Shown piece after piece: positions 7,196 through 13,852 of a stretch of DNA of 14,181 nt. The first letter of the stretch is position 1. Every line of letters starts with the position of its first letter. Both the position numbers and the translations under genes were made by a program. This DNA comes from Hungatella sp. UBA3402 (GTDB lineage Bacteria; Bacillota; Clostridia; Lachnospirales; Lachnospiraceae): contig DEPC01000175.1 of NCBI GenBank assembly GCA_002358555.1, positions 1-14,181 on the forward strand, written 5' to 3'. Below the pieces are notes generated by a model. It was not told the DNA's origin. It saw only the letters and a program-made list of their open reading frames with translations, and did not search any database.

Positions 7196-7236
7196 TACGC
7201 AATATTCAATGCAATATATACGCAATTCATTGCAAT
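7196..7236. repeat. Phased (C/T)GCAAT direct repeats in the malT leader
   Basis: Four same-direction copies of (C/T)GCAAT lie at 7198, 7210, 7221 and 7231, that is 12, 11 and 10 bases apart, about one helical turn each. They form two larger imperfect tandem units, each starting TACGCAAT (7196 and 7219). Inside the second unit GCAAT-TC-ATTGC (7222-7233) is also a palindrome. They lie between the malT -10 box and its start codon, so they are in the predicted leader. Most likely operator half-sites for MalR or another regulator. Confidence 0.6.
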
Positions 7237-7237
7237 A

Positions 7238-7266
7238 AATATACATCTATTGCATAAAAATTGCAA
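7238..7266 (-). promoter_or_regulatory. Sigma-A-type promoter of the malT-mapP-malQ operon
   Basis: On the minus strand TTGCAA (7266-7261), a 17-base spacer and TATATT (7243-7238) make a good promoter. Transcription would start near 7231, giving a leader of about 90 bases that contains the (C/T)GCAAT repeats. The -35 and spacer lie inside the 7245-7271 inverted repeat, so a protein bound there would block RNA polymerase directly. Confidence 0.65.
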
Positions 7267-7271
7267 TAGAT
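7245..7271. promoter_or_regulatory. 10-bp inverted repeat operator overlapping the malT promoter
   Basis: ATCTATTGCA (7245-7254) and TGCAATAGAT (7262-7271) are perfect arms separated by TAAAAAT. The arms contain the same TGCAAT core as the leader repeats. It covers the -35 and spacer of the malT promoter. LacI-family operators usually have two half-sites joined by a central CG; this one lacks that CG and has a longer spacer, so the binding protein may be MalR in an unusual mode or another factor. Confidence 0.6.
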
Positions 7272-7405
7272 TTTCATAAACAGAAATATTTTCTCTATTA
7301 TTTACAATATTTAGCCTAAAATTTTGTGCATCTTTTATAATTTCTCGCCTACTATAACTATTTATCCGAATTTATTTTTTTAATAGCAAAAAACATGAGT
7401 TGTTT

Positions 7406-7457
7406 TTGCATTATCTTTCATGTAACTTTTGCATTACTTTTCTTTTTGATTGCATTA
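7406..7457 (+). repeat. Three TTGCATTA direct repeats upstream of malR
   Basis: TTGCATTA occurs at 7406-7413, 7429-7436 and 7450-7457, spaced 23 and 21 bases, about two helical turns. They lie upstream of the malR -35 box and inside the open frame that extends malR leftwards, which helps to show that extension is non-coding. The TGCA core matches the sites on the malT side. Between 7272 and 7405 the DNA is very A/T-rich with nothing else I can name. Confidence 0.5.
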
Positions 7458-7485
7458 TATATTGTCTCAAAAAAATTACATAAGA

Positions 7486-7514
7486 TTGACTTTTCCTCTA
7501 TTTTCTCCTACAAT
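7486..7514 (+). promoter_or_regulatory. Sigma-A-type promoter of malR
   Basis: TTGACT (7486-7491), a 17-base spacer and TACAAT (7509-7514) match the consensus at ten of twelve positions. Transcription would start near 7521, giving a leader of about 54 bases to the ATG at 7575. This promoter sits inside the longer open frame that begins at 7395 and rules that frame out as the protein start. Confidence 0.75.
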
Positions 7515-7574
7515 GAAAATAATCATTTCAAGACTAAAATAGATTTTCAACAATTACGGAGGTATCAGATTCCT

Positions 7575-8624
7575 ATGGCTGTTACACTCAAAGACGTTGC
7601 TGCTCTTGCAGGTGTTTCTCCTTCTACTGTATCCAGAACATGTAAGGATAATCCCTCTATCAGCGAAGAAACAAAAGAAAAAGTTCGGCGTGCTATGGCA
7701 CAATTAGGATATGAACCTGGATTCTCGTCCCAATCCAGTCTGCCTTCTACACAAAACACAAGAACCATTGGCATTATTTTGCCTCCTTCCCAGAAAGAAA
7801 CTTATGAAAATTCCTTTTATTTGGAAGCAATCCGTGGTATCAGTCAATTCTGCAGTCACCGCCAATATATCAATACAGTTATTACAGGACAAAACGAAGA
7901 AGAACTTCTTCATGTCATTCAAACTTTGAATCGAAGTGGTCAAGTAGACAGTTTCATTCTTCTATACTCCAAACAGCAAGATAAAGTAATTGATTATCTT
8001 TATAACGAAGGCTTACTTTATGTACTGATTGGAAAAGCTTTTCAATATGCTAATCAGACAATTTATATTGACAATGACAATGTGCTGGCAGGACAAGAGG
8101 CTACCGAATATCTTTGCCACCTGGGACATAAAAAAATTGCCTATTTAGGCAGTGACAGCAGTTTAATGTTTTCTGCTGACCGAAAAACTGGTTATCAACT
8201 TGCGCTGACGCTTCATGGGCTTTCTCAGCGGTCAGAATACTGTCTGGAAGTTCCTTCTATTCCAAAGGATAAGTCCAATGCAATTTATTGCTTGCTCCAA
8301 AGTGATGAACGACCTACAGCTATTGTTGTCAGTGATGATATTCTAGCTGTAGCCTTAGAGCGTGTGTGTCTAGAGCTGAACTTGTCTATCCCTGATGATT
8401 TGTCAATCATTTCTTTTAACAATTCGCTCTTAGCTAGACTTACTTCACCTCAGCTTACATCCATTGATGTTAATTCCTGCCAGTTAGGTATTGAAGCAGC
8501 CTCTCAGATTATCAACCATATTGAGAATCCGAATCTGTTAGCCACCAAAATTATTGTCCCTCATCATCTTGTTGAGCGCAATAGTTGCAAAGATATCAAT
8601 ATTCAAATATCTCAGGACGAATAG
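7575..8624 (+). CDS. malR: LacI-family repressor, probable regulator of the maltose operon
   Basis: 349 residues from the ATG at 7575, where the canonical LacI start MAVTLKDVAALAGVSPSTVSR begins; GGAGG lies at 7558-7562. The open frame extends to an ATG at 7395, but the added 60 residues are hydrophobic and low-complexity, and the gene's promoter lies within them. Residues 4-23 are the helix-turn-helix. The hinge keeps its leucine (L56) but has Gln-Ser-Ser before it instead of the usual Ala-Arg-Ser. Residues 62-349 are the periplasmic-binding-like sugar-sensing and dimer domain (IGIILPPS, YIDNDNVLAGQEATEYL, TAIVVSDDILAVAL). It is divergent from malT and shares its control region, as MalR proteins usually do. 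Inducer is unknown; maltose or a phosphorylated form is the natural guess. Confidence 0.85.
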   Translation: MAVTLKDVAALAGVSPSTVSRTCKDNPSISEETKEKVRRAMAQLGYEPGFSSQSSLPSTQNTRTIGIILPPSQKETYENSFYLEAIRGISQFCSHRQYINTVITGQNEEELLHVIQTLNRSGQVDSFILLYSKQQDKVIDYLYNEGLLYVLIGKAFQYANQTIYIDNDNVLAGQEATEYLCHLGHKKIAYLGSDSSLMFSADRKTGYQLALTLHGLSQRSEYCLEVPSIPKDKSNAIYCLLQSDERPTAIVVSDDILAVALERVCLELNLSIPDDLSIISFNNSLLARLTSPQLTSIDVNSCQLGIEAASQIINHIENPNLLATKIIVPHHLVERNSCKDINIQISQDE

Positions 8625-8647
8625 GCAAATCTGCCTATTCTCCGTCC
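8615..8647 (+). terminator. Stem-loop spanning the malR stop codon
   Basis: GAATAGGCA (8619-8627) and TGCCTATTC (8632-8640) pair perfectly around a four-base loop, and GGAC (8615-8618) pairs with GTCC (8644-8647) beyond a three-base bulge. The TAG stop is inside the left arm. There is no T-run after it, so it is not a standard terminator alone; it may protect the 3' end or work with the repeat at 8800-8880. Confidence 0.45.
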
Positions 8648-8799
8648 AGATTAGGATATTCATTAAGCATATTTGTTTTATAATTCATGTGTAGGCGCAA
8701 AGACCCATGGTTTTAATGGTATACTTGATAATCGAAATTGGGTAATCGAGAACAAATTAGAAAAACAATAGAAAAAACAAAGAAAGAACCAAAGTGTAC

Positions 8800-8880
8800 T
8801 AGGGAGTGTGTAAGAGCTGCCATCTGCATGGTTTAGCTTGCGCAAGCAAATCAGTCAGATGGCAGTTTTTACACTCCCTA
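8800..8880. terminator. 81-base nested inverted repeat between convergent malR and icd
   Basis: Outer arms TAGGGAGTGT (8800-8809) and ACACTCCCTA (8871-8880), inner arms CTGCCATCTG (8817-8826) and CAGATGGCAG (8856-8865), and the intervening AAGAG/TTTTT can pair, making nearly 25 continuous pairs with a two-base bulge. The loop holds a third palindrome, GCTTGCGCAAGC (8836-8847). On the plus strand the inner stem is followed at once by TTTTT (8866-8870), a good terminator for malR. On the minus strand it begins six bases after the icd stop but lacks a U-run directly after the stem. The size and nesting also suit a small dispersed repeat. From 8648 to 8799 I see only A-rich sequence. Confidence 0.75.
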
Positions 8881-8886
8881 TTTCTT

Positions 8887-9885
8887 CTACAGGTGTTGGA
8901 TAATTGCCTTCTGGTACTCTGCTGTGGTAGCTGTTCCACCCAAATCAGGAGTTTTCACAGTACCTTCTGACAAAACTTCATCAACTGCCCGCCTGATTCT
9001 AGCAGCACAGTCGGATTTTCCCATATGTTCTAGCATCATACAGGCAGACCACAGAAAAGCAGTCGGATTTGCGATGCCTTTTCCAGCGATATCTGGAGCA
9101 CTTCCATGAACTGCCTCAAACATAGCATAACCACAGCCTAAATTGCTAGAAGGGAGAAGTCCCAATCCGCCGATTAGCCCGCTAGTCAAATCTGACAGAA
9201 TATCTCCATAGAGATTTTCTGTCACAATTACGTCAAACTGCTGAGGCTTCATCACAAGTTGCATTGCCACATTGTCAACAATCTTATCCTCCGCTTCAAT
9301 TTGAGGATATTCCTTGCTCACCTCATAGAACACATCTCTAAAAAGACCATCAGATAATTTCATAATGTTGGCCTTATGAACACAGGTAACTTTTTTACGT
9401 CCCTGGCGTACTGCATATGCAAAAGCATCTCTTATAATTCTTTGGCTGCATTTCCTGGTAATAATCTTAATGGAATGAGCAGTATTTTCATCTATCATCT
9501 CCTCCACTCCGGCGTAGAGGTCTTCTGTATTCTCCCGAAACATTACAATATCCACCTGTTCAAAGGGTGTCTTTACAGCATTATTGGACTTCGCTGGACG
9601 AATATTAGCATAGAGGTCGTACTTTTTGCGCATCATAACATTGAGTGAACGGAATCCCTTTCCTACAGGAGTGGTAATAGGAGATTTTAATAACACCCTG
9701 TTTTTTTCAAAGGATACAAATCCCTCCTGAGGAATCAATTCGCCATGAGCTTCATATTCCGCCTCCCCTACCGAGAAAATCTCATAGGTAAGGTCAGCTC
9801 CCGCTGCATCCAGAATCTCCAGCACTGCGTCTGTAATCTCTGGCCCAATGCCATCCCCCTTAAACACTGTAATTGTATCACTCAT
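8887..9885 (-). CDS. icd: NAD-type isocitrate dehydrogenase
   Basis: 332 residues, the short bacterial/mitochondrial NAD form. Signatures include GDGIGPE (residues 10-16), the substrate loop with S80 and N82, R86, R96 (NIRPAKS), R117 in RENTEDLYAGVE, K171, and metal ligands D204, D228 and D232. The cofactor-specificity site reads HGSAPDIAGKGIANP: D265 and I266 replace the Lys-Tyr that binds the 2'-phosphate in the NADP enzyme of E. coli, so NAD is predicted. It oxidises isocitrate to 2-oxoglutarate and carbon dioxide. Isopropylmalate and tartrate dehydrogenases are relatives, but the RENTEDLYAG motif and the aconitase and citrate synthase genes upstream fix the call. Its start is two bases after the gltA stop with GGAGG inside the end of gltA, which suggests translational coupling. 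Confidence 0.93.
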   Translation of the reverse strand: MSDTITVFKGDGIGPEITDAVLEILDAAGADLTYEIFSVGEAEYEAHGELIPQEGFVSFEKNRVLLKSPITTPVGKGFRSLNVMMRKKYDLYANIRPAKSNNAVKTPFEQVDIVMFRENTEDLYAGVEEMIDENTAHSIKIITRKCSQRIIRDAFAYAVRQGRKKVTCVHKANIMKLSDGLFRDVFYEVSKEYPQIEAEDKIVDNVAMQLVMKPQQFDVIVTENLYGDILSDLTSGLIGGLGLLPSSNLGCGYAMFEAVHGSAPDIAGKGIANPTAFLWSACMMLEHMGKSDCAARIRRAVDEVLSEGTVKTPDLGGTATTAEYQKAIIQHL

Positions 9886-9887
9886 CT

Positions 9888-11231
9888 TTATCTGTCCTCC
9901 ATTGACATGTATTCCTGATTTTCATTGCCTACATACTTGGTGGCTGGACGCATAATGCGGCCATCATATAGCTTATTCTCAATATTATGGGCCAGCCAGC
10001 CTACTGTCCTACTACACATAAATAGTGGTGTATATAAGTCTCTGGGGATTCCCAACATCTCATAGGCAAACCCACTATAATAATCTACATTTGCAGGTAG
10101 AGGCTTACCCTTTTTCTGTTCCATAACCTGTCTAGCGATCTGTTCAAACCGCATACGAAATTCTAGCTCTGTCATCAGATTCTTCTCTTTGGCCACAGCA
10201 ATACAACATGCTTTTAGCATATCAGCTCTGGGGTCAGAAATCGTGTAAACTGCATGACCAAAGCCATAGACCAAGCCAGAACGGTCATACAATTCTCCTT
10301 CAATCAACTTCTCTACTGCCCTAGAGATTTTGGAGTCATCCGCCTCATAACCCCCTACATCTTCTAGTACTGCATCCATCATCTCTGCGACTTTTATATT
10401 AGCTCCTCCATGGCGGGGACCTTTTAGAGAGCCAATACTTCCTGACATAGTAGAGTAAATATCAGTACCAGTGGAGGAAATCACTACATTTGTAAAGGTG
10501 GAGTTATTACCACCACCATGGTCTGCATGAAGCATCAAAATTGTATCTAGGAGTCCTGCCTCTTTCACGGAAAACTTCTGGTCTTTGCGCATAAGACTTA
10601 AAAAATTCTCTGCAATGGAATACTGAGGATTCGCATAATGGATAACTAAGCTGTCTCTCTCATAATAATGGACTTTGCTTTGGTAGGCATAGCAGGCAAT
10701 GGAAGGTAACTTAGCTAATAAATTGATTCCCTTTACCAGCGTCTCGTAAACTCCTGTGTTATCTGGATCCTCATCATAATTATATAAAGTAAGTACCGCA
10801 TCCTGAAGCTTATTCATGAGATTCATACCAGGCATGCGCAACAGGTTCATCTCCACAAATTCATCTGGTATCTCATAACATTCCCTGATAATATTGCAGA
10901 AACAGTCCAATTCCTTCTTCTTTGGGAGATATCCGAAAAGCAGAAGAAAGCAGACCTCCTCATATCCAAAATGGCTCCCTCGTTTTCCCTTTACCAGATC
11001 TGTCACATCAATGCCTCTGTAGTACAGCCTTCCTGGAACAGCCTTGATCCCTTCTTCTGTCTCCTCATATCCTACTACATCAGACACTCTAGTGAGGCCG
11101 ATGCGCACACCAGTCCCATCCTCGTTGCGCAAGCCCTTTTTCACATTATATTCTCTGTACCATTCATTGGGAATTTCGGTATAATTCTGAGATTTTCCAT
11201 AAAATTGCGCAAGATAACTATTTTTAACCAT
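9888..11231 (-). CDS. gltA: Citrate synthase
   Basis: 447 residues, of the Si-type citrate synthase fold with a longer N-terminal region than many bacterial forms. The catalytic triad is visible: H274 in GPRHGGAN, H326 in YGFGHAVY, and D383 in NVDYYSG. H238 in LHADHGGGNN and R335 in SDPRA are substrate-site residues. It condenses acetyl-CoA with oxaloacetate. Some relatives act on propionyl-CoA (2-methylcitrate synthase), but placement between aconitase and isocitrate dehydrogenase favours citrate. Start ATG at 11231 is six bases after the acn stop, with GAGAGG inside the end of acn as ribosome site. It is the middle gene of an operon with order acn-gltA-icd, the order also known for citB-citZ-icd in Streptococcus mutans. 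Confidence 0.95.
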   Translation of the reverse strand: MVKNSYLAQFYGKSQNYTEIPNEWYREYNVKKGLRNEDGTGVRIGLTRVSDVVGYEETEEGIKAVPGRLYYRGIDVTDLVKGKRGSHFGYEEVCFLLLFGYLPKKKELDCFCNIIRECYEIPDEFVEMNLLRMPGMNLMNKLQDAVLTLYNYDEDPDNTGVYETLVKGINLLAKLPSIACYAYQSKVHYYERDSLVIHYANPQYSIAENFLSLMRKDQKFSVKEAGLLDTILMLHADHGGGNNSTFTNVVISSTGTDIYSTMSGSIGSLKGPRHGGANIKVAEMMDAVLEDVGGYEADDSKISRAVEKLIEGELYDRSGLVYGFGHAVYTISDPRADMLKACCIAVAKEKNLMTELEFRMRFEQIARQVMEQKKGKPLPANVDYYSGFAYEMLGIPRDLYTPLFMCSRTVGWLAHNIENKLYDGRIMRPATKYVGNENQEYMSMEDR

Positions 11232-11237
11232 AGGCTA

Positions 11238-13604
11238 TCATCCTCTCTGTCTATTTCTGTTATAATTAATCAAACAACCTGCCTTCACAATCTCCCTCTC
11301 TTCTGCTGTCATATCTCCAATGTACAAATGAAGTTCTTTTATAGAAGAGTTTTCGGCTGCTTTGGTCTTTGATCCAGTTTCTGTTTGAGCTTTCATTCCA
11401 GCTTCTCTCTCACCTTTTATCACATAAGCACTGATATTCTTTAAATTCCCGTCCAGGGCAGTTTTAATTCCTGGTATATAGATGTAATCTCCTACCTCAA
11501 ATTCTGGCTCTGCCTCCATCTGGAAGGGAATCATCCCCCAGTTAATCACATTGGAACGGTATCTTTTTGTTGCATACTCTTTGCAGATATTGGCAAGACC
11601 TCCTATCACTCTCTGACAGCTTGCCGCCTGCTCTCTTGCAGAGCCATCACCTGGTTTTACTGCATAGATAATACTGCCGATTTCCACGCTCTCTATTGAT
11701 ACCTGCTCACTGCCAGGAATACGCTGAATCTGCTGGAAAACAGTCTCAAGAGCTGGGGCCAATGCAAACTCTCCAACAGCTCCCTCTATTGTCCTTGCTC
11801 TTTCAAGGCTATCTACAGCTTTCGCTTTAGCAACGTACTCAGGGTCTCTTCTTGAAAGAGTAAACTCCGCCAGCCCCAAAGGATTGGAACGGTAAGAAGA
11901 AGTTTCTCCTGAAGGAATGAGCTCGTCTGTTGTTGTCACTGGGTCCATAATCTTTGAGCACACTTTCAAAAGGATATTCTCTGCCAGTGGACTCATCTTT
12001 GGCCAATCTTTAATATTAGGCCCATAGACCAACTCTCTGTCAATTTGTCCCTCTCCAAAGCCACTATACACACGATTCCTATAAGAACTATCATCAAAAT
12101 TATATTCTGGTATCTGATTCCATCCATCCATCTCCCAGGCCGAAGTCAGTCGCCCCTTGTTAGCTGCTGTAGCTGCAATCGATCTGGCATCCATCAAGGC
12201 TACTGCAGCCATCTGTCCACTACCAGGTTTAGACCCTTCTCTATTCGGGAAATTTCTGGTGGTATGTCGGATGCTTAAACCATTGTTGCAGGGCGTATCC
12301 CCTGCGCCAAAACATGGACCACAAAATGCAGTACGGATGATTGCCCCAGCTTCCATCAAATCAGATATTGCTCCCTTCTTCACCAAATCTGCAAATACTG
12401 GCTGGGAAGAAGGATACACTGCTAGGGAAAATTCGTCACAACCACAGCTTTTTCCCCTTAACACTTGGGCTGCCTCCATAAGATTACTATAGGTGCCTCC
12501 GGCACACCCTGCTATGACAGCCTGCTGTATCATCAACTCTCCATCTTTTACTTTATCCAAAAGCGTAAATCCAGCCTTGTCACCAGACACCTTTTTCGCC
12601 TGAGCTTCCACTTCTCCTAAAATATCCATCAGATTAGCCTTCAGCTCGTCAATCTCATAGGCATTGCTGGGATGAAACGGCAGAGCAATCATAGGTTTCA
12701 CGGTAGAAAGGTCTACATAAACACAACCATCGTAATAAGCTATCTCTCCAGGTGCTAATTCCTGGTAATCTTCCTCTCTATGGTGTTTTGCCAGATAAGC
12801 CCTGGTATCCTCATCGGTTCTCCATATGGAAGTAAGACAGGTTGTTTCTGTTGTCATTACATCCACGCCATTCCGATAATCGGTTGTCATGGAAGCAACC
12901 CCTGGTCCCACAAACTCCATCACCTTGTTTTTTACATAACCATTTTTAAATACAGCAGCAATGATTGCCAGTGCAATATCCTGTGGTCCTGTGCCTGGCT
13001 TTGGAGCTCCATCCAGATATACAGCTATAATCTCGGGATAATTCACATCATAAGTATCCTTTAAAAGCTGCTTTACAAGCTCACCACCGCCCTCACCCAC
13101 AGCTATCGTCCCTAGTGCTCCATAGCGTGTATGACTGTCAGAGCCAAGAATCATTTTACCACATCCAGCCATTCTCTCTCTCATATACTGATGAATCACA
13201 GCAATATGCGGAGGAACATAGATGCCTCCATATTTCTTTGCCGCCGAAAGGCCAAACATGTGGTCATCTTCATTGATAGTACCTCCTACTGCACAGAGAG
13301 TATTATGGCAGTTAGTCAGCACATAGGGAATTGGAAATTGTTCCATGCCAGATGCCTTCGCTGTCTGTACAATTCCTACAAATGTAATATCATGGGATGC
13401 CATAGAATCAAAACGGAGCTTCAGATGCTCCATATCATCAGATGTATTGTGAGCCTGCAATATGGAATAAGCAATAGTCTCCTTTTTGGCAGCAGCCTTG
13501 TCTGCCTCCCGTCCTGCCAGAGCTTTCACCCTGTCACTCTCCTTTTCAGGGATAAGCTCCGTCTCTCTAACCAGATAGACGCCGCCTTCATATAGTGATA
13601 TCAA
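11238..13604 (-). CDS. acn: Aconitate hydratase (aconitase)
   Basis: 788 residues from the TTG at 13604. The longest frame starts three codons earlier at a GTG (13613), but that GTG overlaps the AGGAGG ribosome site (13618-13613); the TTG lies eight bases beyond it, ideal spacing, and begins the protein as MISLYEGGVYL. Three cysteines that hold the [4Fe-4S] cluster are present, in GCAGGTYSN (C367) and AFCGPCFG (C428, C431). Also seen are LGSDSHTRYGALGTIAVGEGGGE, IPSGETSSYRSNPLGLAEF and, in the C-terminal swivel domain, YRSNVINWGMIPFQ. It isomerises citrate to isocitrate in the cytoplasm. Length is between mitochondrial aconitase and bacterial AcnA, in the clostridial 'hydratase' group. Homoaconitase is a relative, but the operon partners argue for citrate. 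Promoters and a leader hairpin lie upstream. Confidence 0.93.
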   Translation of the reverse strand: MISLYEGGVYLVRETELIPEKESDRVKALAGREADKAAAKKETIAYSILQAHNTSDDMEHLKLRFDSMASHDITFVGIVQTAKASGMEQFPIPYVLTNCHNTLCAVGGTINEDDHMFGLSAAKKYGGIYVPPHIAVIHQYMRERMAGCGKMILGSDSHTRYGALGTIAVGEGGGELVKQLLKDTYDVNYPEIIAVYLDGAPKPGTGPQDIALAIIAAVFKNGYVKNKVMEFVGPGVASMTTDYRNGVDVMTTETTCLTSIWRTDEDTRAYLAKHHREEDYQELAPGEIAYYDGCVYVDLSTVKPMIALPFHPSNAYEIDELKANLMDILGEVEAQAKKVSGDKAGFTLLDKVKDGELMIQQAVIAGCAGGTYSNLMEAAQVLRGKSCGCDEFSLAVYPSSQPVFADLVKKGAISDLMEAGAIIRTAFCGPCFGAGDTPCNNGLSIRHTTRNFPNREGSKPGSGQMAAVALMDARSIAATAANKGRLTSAWEMDGWNQIPEYNFDDSSYRNRVYSGFGEGQIDRELVYGPNIKDWPKMSPLAENILLKVCSKIMDPVTTTDELIPSGETSSYRSNPLGLAEFTLSRRDPEYVAKAKAVDSLERARTIEGAVGEFALAPALETVFQQIQRIPGSEQVSIESVEIGSIIYAVKPGDGSAREQAASCQRVIGGLANICKEYATKRYRSNVINWGMIPFQMEAEPEFEVGDYIYIPGIKTALDGNLKNISAYVIKGEREAGMKAQTETGSKTKAAENSSIKELHLYIGDMTAEEREIVKAGCLINYNRNRQRG

Positions 13605-13636
13605 TGTCTCCACCTCCTGGTTAATAATTTACAAAT

Positions 13637-13665
13637 ACTATAAACGAAAATCTTTTATTTGTCCA
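13637..13665 (-). promoter_or_regulatory. Proximal promoter of acn-gltA-icd
   Basis: On the minus strand TGGACA (13665-13660), a 17-base spacer and TATAGT (13642-13637) match the consensus at ten of twelve positions. Transcription would start near 13630, about 26 bases before the TTG start at 13604. This promoter bypasses the upstream hairpin at 13758-13802. Confidence 0.65.
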
Positions 13666-13757
13666 GTATGTAATGGAAATGCACGCTACCACGTACAATA
13701 TTCCTACCAGATGTTAAAGGTTACAACTATACTACTTTTCATACCTTTATATGCATA

Positions 13758-13802
13758 AAAGGTGCAAGGCATTAATCTTCCGATTAAAAACTTTGCACCT
13801 TT
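13758..13802 (-). promoter_or_regulatory. Nested leader hairpin with GGAA tetraloop upstream of acn
   Basis: In the minus-strand transcript AAAGGTGCAA (13802-13793) pairs perfectly with TTGCACCTTT (13767-13758). Inside it TTAATC (13787-13782) pairs with GATTAA (13777-13772) around a GGAA (GNRA-type) loop, the two stems separated by a small internal loop. It begins about 15 bases after the start predicted for the distal promoter. A short TTTT run overlaps the 3' arm, too weak for a sure terminator. It could be an attenuator, a 5' stabiliser, or the terminator of a gene to the right. I do not recognise a known riboswitch or T-box in it. Confidence 0.55.
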
Positions 13803-13823
13803 GCAATCTCGTTTATTAAAATT

Positions 13824-13852
13824 ACTATAACATATTCTATCTATTATGTACA
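13824..13852 (-). promoter_or_regulatory. Distal candidate promoter of acn-gltA-icd
   Basis: On the minus strand TGTACA (13852-13847), 17 bases, then TATAGT (13829-13824). The -35 is only moderate. A transcript from here would start near 13817 and carry the nested hairpin in a leader of about 210 bases. Confidence 0.45.

Noticed and set aside
8636..8847. Attachment site or integration scar at the 8800-8880 palindrome
   Set aside because: No integrase, tRNA gene or direct duplication flanks it; a terminator or small repeat explains it better.
13131..13595. Long plus-strand open frame opposite acn
   Set aside because: Antisense shadow of a strongly conserved enzyme, with no ribosome site or family signature.
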